Numbered from the stretch's first letter, positions 8,068 to 17,051 are shown. The stretch: 64,000 bases of DNA from JAFGSI01 sp041287425 (GCA_041287425.1 JBEULG010000026.1:1-64000), one strand, 5' to 3'. Notes: generated by a model not told the origin, from the sequence alone. Program-made: numbers and translations.

Positions 8068-9407
8068 TCGAATTGCTCCTCGTATCTGCTCCAGACATGG
8101 GCCGCCAGATGACGGGCGCGGGCGGTGATTTCGTCTTCGTCCAGGGTGAGCAGTTGGCGGTCTTTCATCAGGATTTTCCCGTCCACGATGGTGGTGGTGA
8201 CCATGCTCTCGTGAAAACCGAAGATGATTTGCCAGGGCAGGTTGTCGGGAGTCAGCGGCGTGTGGGGGTGGTAGTCTACCAGGATGAGGTCGGCGGCCGC
8301 GCCGGGGACGATTTTGCCGAGCGGGGCGGCGGGGAAGAAGAGGCCGGCCAGTTCGGCGTTGGTGTAGACAGCCATGCGAACCACCTCGTTGGCGGGCAGG
8401 CGGCGCGGGTCGTGGTGCCAGGCTTTGTGCAGCAGGTAGGCGGTTTTCCATTCCTCCCACATAGCGTTGGAGAAGCCGTCGTTGCCGAGGCCGAGCCGGA
8501 CGCCGCGCCGGAGCATCGTCTCGATGGGCGCCATGCCGACGGCGTTGTTCATGTTCGAGCGCGGCTGGTGGGTGACCCAGGTGCGGGTCTCGGCCAGCAG
8601 ATCGATTTCGGGTTCGTCCACGCGCACGCAATGGGCCAGGATGGACTGGGGGCCGGTGATGCCTCTTGCGTGCAGGCGCTGGATGACGCGCATGCCGTAG
8701 CGGTTCAGGCAGTCGAACTGGTCGGCGTCTCCCTCGGCGGCGTGGATGTGGAAGCCGGCCCCCTCGGGCAGGTTTGCGCGGCAGGCTTCGAGGGTGGCGT
8801 CGGAGAGGGTCAGGCTGGCATGCAGGCCGAAGGTCGCGGCGAGACGAGGCGGCTTTTCGTCGGCGACTTTTTTCAGGAAGCGCAGATTCTCGCGGATGCC
8901 GGCGTGGGCTTTGGCTTCGCCATCCCGGTCGCTGACCTCGTAGCACAGGACGGCGCGCAGGCCGGCCTGTTCGACGGCCTCGGCGAGGATGTCGAGGCTG
9001 CCTTCGATGGCGTTCGGCGAGGCGTGGTGGTCGAACAGGGTGGTCGTGCCGTGACGGATGGCGTCGATGAGACAGACGAGGGCCGAGTAGCGGATGTCTT
9101 CGGGGCGCAGGGAGCGGTCGAGCGGCCACCAGAGTTTTTCGAGGATGCCCGGCAGGCTACGCGGCGCATCGCCGGGGATGGCCAGGCCGCGTGCAAACGC
9201 GCCGTAGAAATGGGTGTGGGCGCAAATGTTGCCCGGCATGAGCAGTTGACCGGCGGCATCCAGTTTTTCGGCCTGGGGGTAGCGTTTGCTCAGGACCGCC
9301 GCAGGGCCGAGGTCGGCAATGCGGCCCCCTTCGATCAGGAGGGCGTGCTGTTCCAGAATGCGGTTAGGTGTTTCCCAGGTGACAATGGTTGTGTTGGTGA
9401 TGAGCAT
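8064..9407 (-). CDS. ssnA: SsnA-like aminohydrolase
   Basis: Seen: 447 aa amidohydrolase with GNICAHTHFYGAFARG (the HxH metal site), GTTTLFDHHASPN, LILVDYHPHTPLTPDNLPW and GFHESMVTTTIVDGK. These match the SsnA subgroup of cytosine-deaminase-like metal-dependent hydrolases. Known: SsnA is often found with selenium-dependent molybdenum hydroxylase genes; its substrate is not settled. Here there is no hydroxylase nearby. It is translationally coupled on both sides: the upstream NACHT-HEAT stop overlaps its ATG by one base and the F420 reductase start overlaps its stop by four. This suggests a link to F420 redox metabolism, which is inference. Confidence 0.8.
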   Translation of the reverse strand: MLITNTTIVTWETPNRILEQHALLIEGGRIADLGPAAVLSKRYPQAEKLDAAGQLLMPGNICAHTHFYGAFARGLAIPGDAPRSLPGILEKLWWPLDRSLRPEDIRYSALVCLIDAIRHGTTTLFDHHASPNAIEGSLDILAEAVEQAGLRAVLCYEVSDRDGEAKAHAGIRENLRFLKKVADEKPPRLAATFGLHASLTLSDATLEACRANLPEGAGFHIHAAEGDADQFDCLNRYGMRVIQRLHARGITGPQSILAHCVRVDEPEIDLLAETRTWVTHQPRSNMNNAVGMAPIETMLRRGVRLGLGNDGFSNAMWEEWKTAYLLHKAWHHDPRRLPANEVVRMAVYTNAELAGLFFPAAPLGKIVPGAAADLILVDYHPHTPLTPDNLPWQIIFGFHESMVTTTIVDGKILMKDRQLLTLDEDEITARARHLAAHVWSRYEEQFE

Positions 9408-11950
9408 CAGTAGCCTACTCCAAATTGGACGGGGTCGGGGATTTCAATGCCGCGCCCGGCCATTTCCCAGATGATGAGAAAGATGGCGTCCCGCAATTCG
9501 GGGGTGCCGGCGTACATGGCCTGGTAGAGGGCGCCGAAAACGCCCTCGAGCGGCAGGATGCGCAGGTAATTCAGAGAGGCCAGGCGTTCTTCCTCGTTGC
9601 CCGATTTGAGCGCCATCAGCAGCAGGTCGGTGGGCGGCTTGTCGGGGGCGATGCCCAATCCCTGTTTGGCGGCAAATTCGATGAGCCAGGGCGATTCGGA
9701 CGGCAGCGGCAGGCGGCGCGGGATGCGCGGGTTGAGTATCTGGCGGGCCTCGACGACCTCGACGGCGGAGTTGCGCACCACCCATTCGGGGTCATCGGTC
9801 TGGGCGCGGGTGAGCAGTTCGTCGGCCCAGGGTTGGTTGAGACGCGCCAGGCCATAGATGGCTGCCCGCCGCACAAGGGGGTCGTCCTTGATGTCCAGGG
9901 CGTCTCGCAGCATGGCGTGCCCCTCGCCGGGGTCGTTGGCCAGCGCCTCGGCGGCGGCGCGGCGCAGGTCCTCGTCGCCGTGCAGGAGGACGTAGGCGAC
10001 CGATTCGAGGGCGGCGGTGACGCCGATGTTGACCAGCGCCAGGCAGGCTGCCCGCCGGACCCCCGGGTGAGGGCTGTTCAGCAAGCCCGACAGGCTGTCG
10101 ATGGCTTTTGTGTCTTGGAGGGCGCCGCTTCCCAGGGCGGCCAGCTGGATGAGTTCGCCCGAAACGGCGCGGTGGAGTTGGCGGAAGAGCGCCGCTGCGC
10201 CGGGGTCGCCGCTCAGGACGAAGGCGGCCAGCGCCTGTCCGCGCAGGGTGAGCGGTTGTCCTTCTGCCTGCAGGAGTTCGGCCAGCCTGGCCATGACCTT
10301 GCCTCGCCAGGCGGCCTGGCGGGGGGCGTCGCGCAGCCAGCGCGCCGGAATGAGCAGGTTGCGGAAGAGGGGGCGGTCGATTTGGGCGAGCAGTTTGTCC
10401 AACAGCGCAGAGGGGTCGCCGTAAGCCGCCAGGTATTGAAGGGCGAGGAATTTTCCTGCCCAGGGCGGTTGCTCGAGGAGGCCCTCGGCCTTGTGGTTGG
10501 CCAGGGCTTTCCCTGCCAGGTAACTGCCGAACAGCAGATGGGCAAAGCGGAAGCGGTTGTTGCGGTGCTGCTGCAGCAGGCCGCTTTCGGCCATCTTGGA
10601 AATCAGGCCGTGGGAGGGGGCGACGGCGGGCGGGAACTTTGTGCCTTTCCTGGCGGGGGCGGCCTCGCTTGAGGCGGCGGCTTCGCCGGCCTCGCTTTCG
10701 GGGGCGTTCTCAGACGGCTCGAACGATTTGAGCCAGCCTCGGGCGCTGCGCGGGTCGAAGATGGGTTCGCCGGTCAGGTGTGCTTGCAGGGCGAGGAGTT
10801 CGAGCGCCGCTGCCGGGACGTTGGCGGGCGTCAGACGGCGGAGGTGCGTTTCGATGGCGTCGATGGGACGCGGGCCGAGAATATCACCGGCGTAGGCGCC
10901 CCAGACTTTGAGGGTCAGTTCGAGGGGGGTGAGGAAATCGGTATCGGCGGACAGCCAGCGGTTCAGGAGGAGGGGGTCAACCGCCTCGGGGCCGGTCTGC
11001 ATCCAGCTTTCGACGGCCACGAAGCGCGACCACAATTCTCCCCAGCGTTTGATGAAATGCTGACGGCGGGCTGCGTCCCAGTCTGCCATGGCCAGGGGGA
11101 CGAAGTTGAGGGTCACCAGCCCGTCCAGGTATTCGGGCGAGGCCGTTGTGATGATGCGGGTAGCCGGGTAGCGTTTTTTGACCGCCTTGATGAACTCGAC
11201 CACTTTTTGCAGGGCGGCGGGAGGCATTTCGTCCGTTCCGTCCAGCAGCAGGAGGGCGCGGGCGTTTTGGAAGGCGTTTCTGACGAGTTCTGGGATGCGA
11301 TTGACGTCGAGCAGGGGGGCTTTCTCGGCGATGAAGTCAATGAGCGGCAGGAGCGGGTCTTCGGGGCGGATGGCAGCCAGATCGAGGTCGGCAACGTGGA
11401 CGAGAAAGGGGAGCGTCTCCGGGGGGATGCCCGGCAGCGTTTCGCGGCGCGCCAGACGGGAGGCCAGGTGCGCCAGGCTGACGGTTTTGCCCGCGCCGGT
11501 GCGACCGGTCAGGACGATGTCGCTTTCGCCCGAAAGCGCCTCGGCCAGGCTCAGGGTGGGGGCGCGGTAGGCGGCGCCCAGTTCGGGCCAGGCGGGCAAG
11601 TAGGGCAGGGTGGCGGAGACGATATCTTCGGGGATGGGCGGGAGGCCGGGCTCGACGCGCGGCGGAGGGGCCAGGAGCAGAGGTGGTTCGAGGAGTTCAT
11701 CCAGGGCGAAGAGAGGGGCGGCCAGGTGCATTCCCTGGGCGCGGATTAGGGTCGCTTGCCGGTAGTGTTCCTCCACGGCGCTGGGCAGGCGCGCTTTGCG
11801 TTCTTTTTCGGCGGCCCGTTTTTCGCGCAGGTTCTGGAGGATGTGCTGGAAGGCCGGGCGGAAAGCGGCCACCAGCCACCAAAAGACGGTGGCGACCATG
11901 ACGCCGAGCCAGAAAGAGAATTCCTGGATAGGAGGCAATCTGAAGTTCAT
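9407..11950 (-). CDS. Membrane-anchored NACHT-type NTPase with HEAT repeats
   Basis: Seen: 847 aa. A hydrophobic segment at residues about 11-30 is followed by a basic, coiled region (40-60). A P-loop GRTGAGKT lies at 149-156 and a Walker B ALLLLDGTDE near 228-237, as in NACHT/STAND ATPases. A long helical region follows, and the C-terminal third (about 590-760) carries HEAT-like repeats such as HPGVRRAACLALVNIG, DEDLRRAAAEALAND and DPLVRRAAIYGLARL. Known: NACHT-repeat proteins are signal-transducing switches, many in immunity. Inferred: it acts at the inner face of the membrane, with the repeats as sensor or scaffold. It is coupled to ssnA (1-nt overlap) and begins 6 nt after the zinc-ribbon gene. 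No toxic effector domain is recognised. Confidence 0.82.
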   Translation of the reverse strand: MNFRLPPIQEFSFWLGVMVATVFWWLVAAFRPAFQHILQNLREKRAAEKERKARLPSAVEEHYRQATLIRAQGMHLAAPLFALDELLEPPLLLAPPPRVEPGLPPIPEDIVSATLPYLPAWPELGAAYRAPTLSLAEALSGESDIVLTGRTGAGKTVSLAHLASRLARRETLPGIPPETLPFLVHVADLDLAAIRPEDPLLPLIDFIAEKAPLLDVNRIPELVRNAFQNARALLLLDGTDEMPPAALQKVVEFIKAVKKRYPATRIITTASPEYLDGLVTLNFVPLAMADWDAARRQHFIKRWGELWSRFVAVESWMQTGPEAVDPLLLNRWLSADTDFLTPLELTLKVWGAYAGDILGPRPIDAIETHLRRLTPANVPAAALELLALQAHLTGEPIFDPRSARGWLKSFEPSENAPESEAGEAAASSEAAPARKGTKFPPAVAPSHGLISKMAESGLLQQHRNNRFRFAHLLFGSYLAGKALANHKAEGLLEQPPWAGKFLALQYLAAYGDPSALLDKLLAQIDRPLFRNLLIPARWLRDAPRQAAWRGKVMARLAELLQAEGQPLTLRGQALAAFVLSGDPGAAALFRQLHRAVSGELIQLAALGSGALQDTKAIDSLSGLLNSPHPGVRRAACLALVNIGVTAALESVAYVLLHGDEDLRRAAAEALANDPGEGHAMLRDALDIKDDPLVRRAAIYGLARLNQPWADELLTRAQTDDPEWVVRNSAVEVVEARQILNPRIPRRLPLPSESPWLIEFAAKQGLGIAPDKPPTDLLLMALKSGNEEERLASLNYLRILPLEGVFGALYQAMYAGTPELRDAIFLIIWEMAGRGIEIPDPVQFGVGY

Positions 11951-11956
11951 ACGCTC

Positions 11957-12658
11957 TCAATTGCCATACAGGATGCGCCCACAGGAGGGACAACGGATGA
12001 TTTGGGCGGCAAGGCGGACAGCCTGCGCCTGCGCCGGGGTGAGTTGCGCTCCGCAGGCTTCGCAAGCGTTGTCGGCGATGCCGGCGATGGCGACGCCCCG
12101 CCGTTCGCTGCGCAGTTGTTCGTAAAGCAGGAGGTATTCCTGGGAGAGGGTTTGGACGATGCCGGCCCGTTCGGTCGTCAGTTTTTCGAATTCTTTTTGG
12201 AGGGTGGTCTGTTCATCGCGCAGGCTGCCGGTTTTCTGCGACCACTCTGCCTGGGCGGTTTGCCAGGTTTGCTCGGCGGCGGCAAAATCTTGTTCGGCCT
12301 GTTCGAGGGCCAGCATGGCCTCCAGTTGGCGCTCTTCGAGGGCGGTTAGGCGGCGCTTGAGGGCGGCCACATCGTTTTGCAAGTCCTGGAGTTCTTTGGG
12401 GTTATGGATTTTGCCGGCGTATAGCGCCGCCTCGGTCTGCTCGACCTTGATGCGCTGTTCCTGGACGGCGGCTTCTGCTTGGCGAACGTCTGCCTGGCAG
12501 GTATGCAGCCGTTCTTTTGCCCTGCGGTGGTCTTCCGCCTGCTGGCGGATGGCCTGGTCGTTCTCCAGCAAGTCCTGAACGGCCTGGAGGCGCGCCCGAA
12601 CGCGGTCGATCTGACTGTCGGTCTGCTGAAGGCGGTAGAGGTTGAGCATTTTGCTCAT
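11957..12658 (-). CDS. Coiled-coil zinc-ribbon protein (CT398/HP0958-like)
   Basis: Seen: 233 aa, almost entirely heptad-rich coiled coil from residue 5 to about 190, ending in a C4 zinc ribbon with CEACG and RCPSCGRILY. Known: this family (C4-type zinc-ribbon, formerly DUF164) forms long hairpin coiled coils and binds nucleic acid or partner proteins; in Helicobacter it affects RpoN and flagellin mRNA. The role here is unknown. It is the first gene of the minus-strand run ending in the F420 genes and is separated from the NACHT-HEAT gene by only 6 nt. Confidence 0.85.
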   Translation of the reverse strand: MSKMLNLYRLQQTDSQIDRVRARLQAVQDLLENDQAIRQQAEDHRRAKERLHTCQADVRQAEAAVQEQRIKVEQTEAALYAGKIHNPKELQDLQNDVAALKRRLTALEERQLEAMLALEQAEQDFAAAEQTWQTAQAEWSQKTGSLRDEQTTLQKEFEKLTTERAGIVQTLSQEYLLLYEQLRSERRGVAIAGIADNACEACGAQLTPAQAQAVRLAAQIIRCPSCGRILYGN

Positions 12659-12716
12659 GGGTTGATTATATACCGATTGCCAGAATTCGAGGGATGCCGG
12701 GGGCCGCCGACGGCGC

Positions 12717-14225
12717 TCAGCGCACGGTCAGGTTGAAGTAGTTATAGACGGCGCGTGAAATATCGGCAAACATGCGCGAGACGCCGGTGCGCGAGGCGTT
12801 GTCCCGTTCCCAGATGATTTGGATGGGGTGATAGGTATAAATGGAGAGGACGTAGTTGCCGCCGGGTGTGTAAACGATGGCCGCGTCGCTGGCGTTGTGC
12901 ATCACGCCGGTGGCGGCGTCGGTCACCCAGCCGTGTTTGTGGGCGACGATGGTCCCTTCCGGGACACCGGCCTGGATGAGGACGCCGATTCGGTCTTGCT
13001 GCAGATAGGAAATCATCTCTCGGCAGGCGGTTTGGTCAATCTGGCCGGGGAAGACGGCCGCGATGCCGCCGCCCATTTCGGCGCACTGGTAGAGGTCGGC
13101 CAGGAGCATGCCCATGTCGGAAGGGGTAGTCTGATTGTAGGGGTCGGGGTCGGTATCCACGTCGGTGCGCTGGTTGGCCGGGGTGGTGGCAAAGTAGAGC
13201 AGATAGGCTCCGGGGTAGAAGTAACCCGCCAGGAAAGTGTTTTCCAGGCCCAGGGCGCGCATGTCTTCGCTGACGATGAGCGGCCCGCGCACTTCGTCGA
13301 TTCCCATAATCAGGGCATCGGTGGCATCGTTATTGGACTGTTGAATCATCTCGGACATCAGCGCCGCCTGCTGGGGAGTCAGTCGCCCGTTGCTGTGACG
13401 ATAGACCGAGACCATCACCGGAATTTTGATGGTGCTGGAAGCGGTGAAGGCAATGTCGGGGTTGACCGGCAGGTTGACGCCTGCCTGGTAGGCGAAATGG
13501 AGTTCCTCGCCGGTTTGCAGGTCGAGCAGGTAGATGTCAATGAGGCCGTCGAATCCGTTTTGGTCAACGATTTGCTGGAGTTGCAGTTGGAGGGTCTGCA
13601 AGGAAGGCCGGCCGGCGGGAATCGTTTGAGAAGACAGAATCACCGTGCGGCCGGTGGGGGAATAGAGGGCGTTTTCGATCAGGACAACCGCCCGGTCGAG
13701 GTCCAGCATCGTTCCCGGAGAGCCGGCCGTGAATTCGGGGCTGTTGGCAATCGGTTGAGCGGGGACAGGGGGCTGGTCGTAGCGGGCCGAGATTTCGTTG
13801 AGCAGGTACTGGCGCAGCCGCTCTTCCGAATAGGTGGCGATGAGAGGAATTTCGTTGCCGGGCGGCGATTGATTCCACAGATAGTCCCAGAATCCGCCCC
13901 AGAAGGAAGAACCGGTGCGCTGCAAGTCGGCTGCCGCAAGCATGGCCTCGATGTCGGCCTGAAAACCGACCAGGGCGGGGTCCAGATGGATGACGGCTTC
14001 GCCGTAGCGGATTTCGACCGGGGTAGCGTACACCTGGAGCAGGCGCTGGGCGGCAGTGTTAGGATCCAGCCCGCCGACCGGCACGCCGCCGATGGTCATG
14101 CCGGGCGGGTAGTTGCTGCGCAGGCGACTGTAGCCAACGAGTTGAGACGCTGTCAAGATGACCGCGGTGAGCAAAAAGAGCAGCGATACCCAGCGCAGGA
14201 GAAAGGAAGAGTTGCGAATTTTCAC
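12717..14225 (-). CDS. Secreted class-A beta-lactamase-fold protein with N-terminal cell-wall domain
   Basis: Seen: 502 aa from GTG 14225, preceded by GGAGG at good spacing. An uncleaved signal or anchor helix at about 10-30 is followed by a region resembling the peptidoglycan-binding-4/VanW-associated domain (GVPVGGLDPNTAAQRLL). A serine hydrolase domain has STIK (the SxxK nucleophile), QSNND in the SxN position and KHG in place of KTG. Known: class A beta-lactamases and related serine hydrolases use these three motifs. Inferred: an outward-facing wall-modifying or beta-lactam-hydrolysing enzyme. The HKHG in place of KTG is common in uncharacterised relatives, so true beta-lactamase activity is doubtful. 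It is transcribed divergently from proline dehydrogenase. Confidence 0.82.
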   Translation of the reverse strand: MKIRNSSFLLRWVSLLFLLTAVILTASQLVGYSRLRSNYPPGMTIGGVPVGGLDPNTAAQRLLQVYATPVEIRYGEAVIHLDPALVGFQADIEAMLAAADLQRTGSSFWGGFWDYLWNQSPPGNEIPLIATYSEERLRQYLLNEISARYDQPPVPAQPIANSPEFTAGSPGTMLDLDRAVVLIENALYSPTGRTVILSSQTIPAGRPSLQTLQLQLQQIVDQNGFDGLIDIYLLDLQTGEELHFAYQAGVNLPVNPDIAFTASSTIKIPVMVSVYRHSNGRLTPQQAALMSEMIQQSNNDATDALIMGIDEVRGPLIVSEDMRALGLENTFLAGYFYPGAYLLYFATTPANQRTDVDTDPDPYNQTTPSDMGMLLADLYQCAEMGGGIAAVFPGQIDQTACREMISYLQQDRIGVLIQAGVPEGTIVAHKHGWVTDAATGVMHNASDAAIVYTPGGNYVLSIYTYHPIQIIWERDNASRTGVSRMFADISRAVYNYFNLTVR

Positions 14226-14353
14226 TCGGCCTCCGAAAAACAGTGACTTTCATCATGCAGACTGAGTAAAAAGTATAACACACTCCCCTCTTGCAGTTGT
14301 GCTACAATCTTTTTTGGTCGTCTCATCTCAGTGGGTTTTGATTAAGGAGGCTC

Positions 14354-15313
14354 ATGCTTCGCTCACTTCTCATCTATTTGTCGAAGGCTGCCTGGGCGCA
14401 GCGAATAGTTACCGGCTGGAAATTTGCGTGGAAGGCTGCCAGCCGGTTCGTTGCCGGCAATACCATTCAAGACGCCATCAACGTTGTGCGCGAACTCAAT
14501 GCCAGGGGCATCAATGCCACCCTCGACCATCTGGGTGAAAACACGACTACGCCCGACGAGGCCCGCAAAGCGACAGCCGACATCATCGAATTACTCGAGC
14601 AAATCAATTGTTGCGAGGTGCGGGCCAACGTTTCAATCAAGTTGACTCAAATCGGTCTGGCGTTGGATGAAGACCTGTGCGCGCAGAATCTGGAACAAAT
14701 CCTCGCCGCCGCCAAGAAGAACGGCAACTTTGTGCGCATTGACATCGAAGATACGCCCTATACCGACAAGACATTCCACCTGTATCGCTTGATGCGCCAG
14801 AAAGGATACGAGAACACGGGGGTTGCCATTCAGTCGTACCTGTACCGCTCCGAGAAAGATGCCCGCGCCCTGTTGGCCGAAGGGGCTTGTTTTCGCCTGG
14901 TGAAGGGGGCCTACAAAGAGCCGCCGGACAAGGCTTATCCCAAGAAGGCCGATGTGGATGCCAATTTCGATTTGTTGAGCAGCATTTTGATCGATGGCGC
15001 CCTGGCCAGCGGGGCCCGTCCGGTCAGCGCCGACGGCCGTTTTCCTCCCGTCCCCGCTCTTGGCACGCACGATGTCAGGCGAATCGAATTCGCCAAACAA
15101 TACGCCGAACGAGTTGGCTTGCCCAAGCAGGCCCTGGAATTCCAAATGCTCTACGGCATCCGCCGCGACCTGCAGGAGCAGTGCGTGGCTGAGGGCTATC
15201 CGGTGCGGGTGTATGTCCCCTATGGGACGCATTGGTATCCGTATTTCATGCGCCGCCTGGCCGAACGGCCAGCCAACATCTGGTTCTTCCTCTCGAATTT
15301 CTTCCGCAAATAG
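14354..15313 (+). CDS. Proline dehydrogenase (monofunctional PRODH)
   Basis: Seen: 319 aa with a perfect AAGGAGG at 14344-14350 before ATG 14354. The PRODH barrel motifs are present: LDHLGENT, RANVSIKLTQIG, FVRIDIEDTPYTD, GVAIQSYLYR, FRLVKGAYKEP, EFQMLYGIRRDLQ and VRVYVPYGTHWYPYFMRRL. Known: FAD-dependent oxidation of proline to pyrroline-5-carboxylate, feeding electrons to the quinone pool. The short length marks the stand-alone bacterial form rather than PutA. No P5C dehydrogenase lies next to it; the ALDH7 at 42.4-43.9 kb is not the usual partner. Monocistronic, with its own terminator. Confidence 0.95.
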   Translation: MLRSLLIYLSKAAWAQRIVTGWKFAWKAASRFVAGNTIQDAINVVRELNARGINATLDHLGENTTTPDEARKATADIIELLEQINCCEVRANVSIKLTQIGLALDEDLCAQNLEQILAAAKKNGNFVRIDIEDTPYTDKTFHLYRLMRQKGYENTGVAIQSYLYRSEKDARALLAEGACFRLVKGAYKEPPDKAYPKKADVDANFDLLSSILIDGALASGARPVSADGRFPPVPALGTHDVRRIEFAKQYAERVGLPKQALEFQMLYGIRRDLQEQCVAEGYPVRVYVPYGTHWYPYFMRRLAERPANIWFFLSNFFRK

Positions 15314-15334
15314 GCGAGAGAGACGCCCCCTTCC

Positions 15335-15377
15335 GCCTCTAGCCGGCGCCTTCGGGCGGCTGCCAGAGGCTTTTTTA
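15335..15377 (+). terminator. Rho-independent terminator of proline dehydrogenase
   Basis: A GC-rich stem GCCTCT...AGAGGC with an internal GCCGGCGCC/GGCGGC helix and TTCG tetraloop is followed by TTTTTT at 15371-15376, 22 nt after the stop codon. Confidence 0.85.
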
Positions 15378-15446
15378 TTTCGAGAGACCGAGGCGGGCAA
15401 GATGTTTTCCGTTTTCATCGAGACGCTTCTGTGGTAAAACAGGGAC

Positions 15447-16169
15447 ATGGACCGCTTGCCTCTTGCCCTGGTGACCGGCGCGGCCCGCCGCCTGGGCCGC
15501 CTCTTTGCGTTGACTCTGGCGCGGCGAGGCTATGGCATCCTCTTGCATTATCACGCCTCGGCGGCCGCAGCAGCCCAAACGGCGGAGGAAATCCGGGCTT
15601 TGGGCGTCTTCGTCCAGACCATCCGGGCCGATTTGGCCGACCCGCTCCAGGTGCCGGCGCTTTTTGCGGCGGTGGACGCGGCGGGAGGAAGCCTTGACGT
15701 CCTGGTCAATTCGGCGGCCATCATGAGGCGCTCGGAGGCCGCCAGCCTGTCTCTCGCCGATTGGGAGGCGACTTTGGCGGTCAACCTGCGCGCCCCCTTC
15801 TTGCTGGCCCAGCAAGCCGTAGAGCGGATGACGAACGGCGGGCTGATTGTCAACCTCACCGACGTCGGCGCGCAGAAAGCCTGGAGCGGTTATGTGGATT
15901 ATGTGGTCAGCAAGGCCGGTTTGGAAGCCCTGACCCGCCTTCTGGCGAAAGCCTTTGCCCCGCGGGTGCGCGTCAACGCCATCGCCCCCGGGCTTGTTTT
16001 GCCGGCAGACGATTTTCCCGCCGCCCAGTGGGAATCCCTCGTTGGGCGGACGCCGCTCCGCCGCCCCGTCCGGCCGGAGGATGTGGCCGCGGCCCTCGAA
16101 TTCCTGCTCGACAACGCTTCCATCACCGGCCAGATCATTGCCGTAGATGGCGGCTATTCGCTCGTTTGA
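15447..16169 (+). CDS. Pteridine-reductase-like short-chain dehydrogenase (FolM-type)
   Basis: Seen: 240 aa SDR with TGAARRLGR at 10-18, NSAA at about 88-91 and YVVSK with Tyr152/Lys156. The usual catalytic Ser is replaced by Asp139 in NLTDVGAQ, 13 residues before the Tyr. Known: pteridine reductases (Leishmania PTR1, E. coli FolM) use this Asp-Tyr-Lys triad with the same 13-residue spacing and have the TGAxRR loop that selects NADPH. Inferred: reduces dihydropteridines or folate. It ends 9 nt before the UbiA-like gene, so they are likely co-transcribed. Alternative: a generic 3-oxoacyl reductase, less likely given the triad. Confidence 0.82.
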   Translation: MDRLPLALVTGAARRLGRLFALTLARRGYGILLHYHASAAAAAQTAEEIRALGVFVQTIRADLADPLQVPALFAAVDAAGGSLDVLVNSAAIMRRSEAASLSLADWEATLAVNLRAPFLLAQQAVERMTNGGLIVNLTDVGAQKAWSGYVDYVVSKAGLEALTRLLAKAFAPRVRVNAIAPGLVLPADDFPAAQWESLVGRTPLRRPVRPEDVAAALEFLLDNASITGQIIAVDGGYSLV

Positions 16170-16178
16170 AAGCACACT

Positions 16179-17051
16179 ATGGGAGCGTTTCTCAAAGTCC
16201 TTCGTCCTTTTGCTTTGTTCTTTGCCCTGCTGGGCTGGTTATTGGGCGCCGGCATGGCTCGTTACCTGGGAGGGGGCGTCTCCTGGGGGCCGTTTGCATT
16301 TGGTCTGGCCGTTGTTCTGGCCTTGCTGCCGTCGGCTTTCTGGATGGCCGAGGCCTTTCGGCTGCCGTTTACGCCTCTCGATGCGGGCGAAACTCCCAGG
16401 CAGCGCCTCCGTCTGCAAGAAAGATTGCTCTCGGCCTCTTACATCAGCCTGGCGCTGGCGTTTGTGTGTACCCTGACTCTGCTGATGATGGGGCAACTGG
16501 AACCGGCCAGCGGCGTTCTGACGGGGATGGGTTTCCTTTTTGTCGTTGGCTATGCCGTTCCGCCTTTCCGCGCCTGCGACAGGGGCTATGGAGAGTTTTT
16601 GCTGGCCTTTTATCTCACCATCCTTGTGCCGACGCTGTCCTTCTTTTTGCAAACCGGCGATTTTCATCGCTTGCTGCCGATTGTGAGTTTTCCCTTGATG
16701 CTTCTGGCGCTGGCCTGGTTGTTGGTGGAAGATTTTCCGACCTTTGCTCATGATCAAAGGTTGGGCCGGCAAACGTTGTTGACTCGTCTGACCTGGCCGC
16801 GAGCGATTCCACTCCATCATTTGCTCGTCATCCTGGCATTTCTGCTGTTTGGCCTGGCCCCACCGCTGGGCGTTTCGTGGGCGCTCGTTTGGCCGGTCTT
16901 TCTCATCGCGCCGCTGGCGGGCGTACAAGTCTTTTGGTTACATCGCATCGGTCAAGGAGGGCGCACCTTGTGGAAGTTCTTGCTGCCTTTGGCAGCCGGA
17001 ACGTTCGGCCTCCCGCTTTACCTGCTGACCCTGGCTTTTTGGCTGCGCTGA
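16179..17051 (+). CDS. UbiA-like prenyltransferase-family membrane protein
   Basis: Seen: 290 aa with about eight hydrophobic segments. The second aspartate-rich loop DFPTFAHDQRLGRQTLL resembles the DxxxDxxxGxxTL motif of UbiA/MenA enzymes. The first NDxxDxxxD loop is not recognisable at the expected place (about residues 55-70, LPFTPLDAGETP). Known: UbiA-family enzymes attach isoprenoid chains to aromatic rings at the membrane and need both Asp motifs. Inferred: a divergent, perhaps inactive or differently acting member. It follows the pteridine-reductase-like SDR by 9 nt. Family membership is moderately sure, substrate unknown. Confidence 0.65.
   Translation: MGAFLKVLRPFALFFALLGWLLGAGMARYLGGGVSWGPFAFGLAVVLALLPSAFWMAEAFRLPFTPLDAGETPRQRLRLQERLLSASYISLALAFVCTLTLLMMGQLEPASGVLTGMGFLFVVGYAVPPFRACDRGYGEFLLAFYLTILVPTLSFFLQTGDFHRLLPIVSFPLMLLALAWLLVEDFPTFAHDQRLGRQTLLTRLTWPRAIPLHHLLVILAFLLFGLAPPLGVSWALVWPVFLIAPLAGVQVFWLHRIGQGGRTLWKFLLPLAAGTFGLPLYLLTLAFWLR

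Noticed and set aside
7372..9129. 585-codon minus frame fused upstream of the F420 reductase
   Set aside because: The upstream 350 codons are the shadow of SsnA; the reductase starts at 8067.
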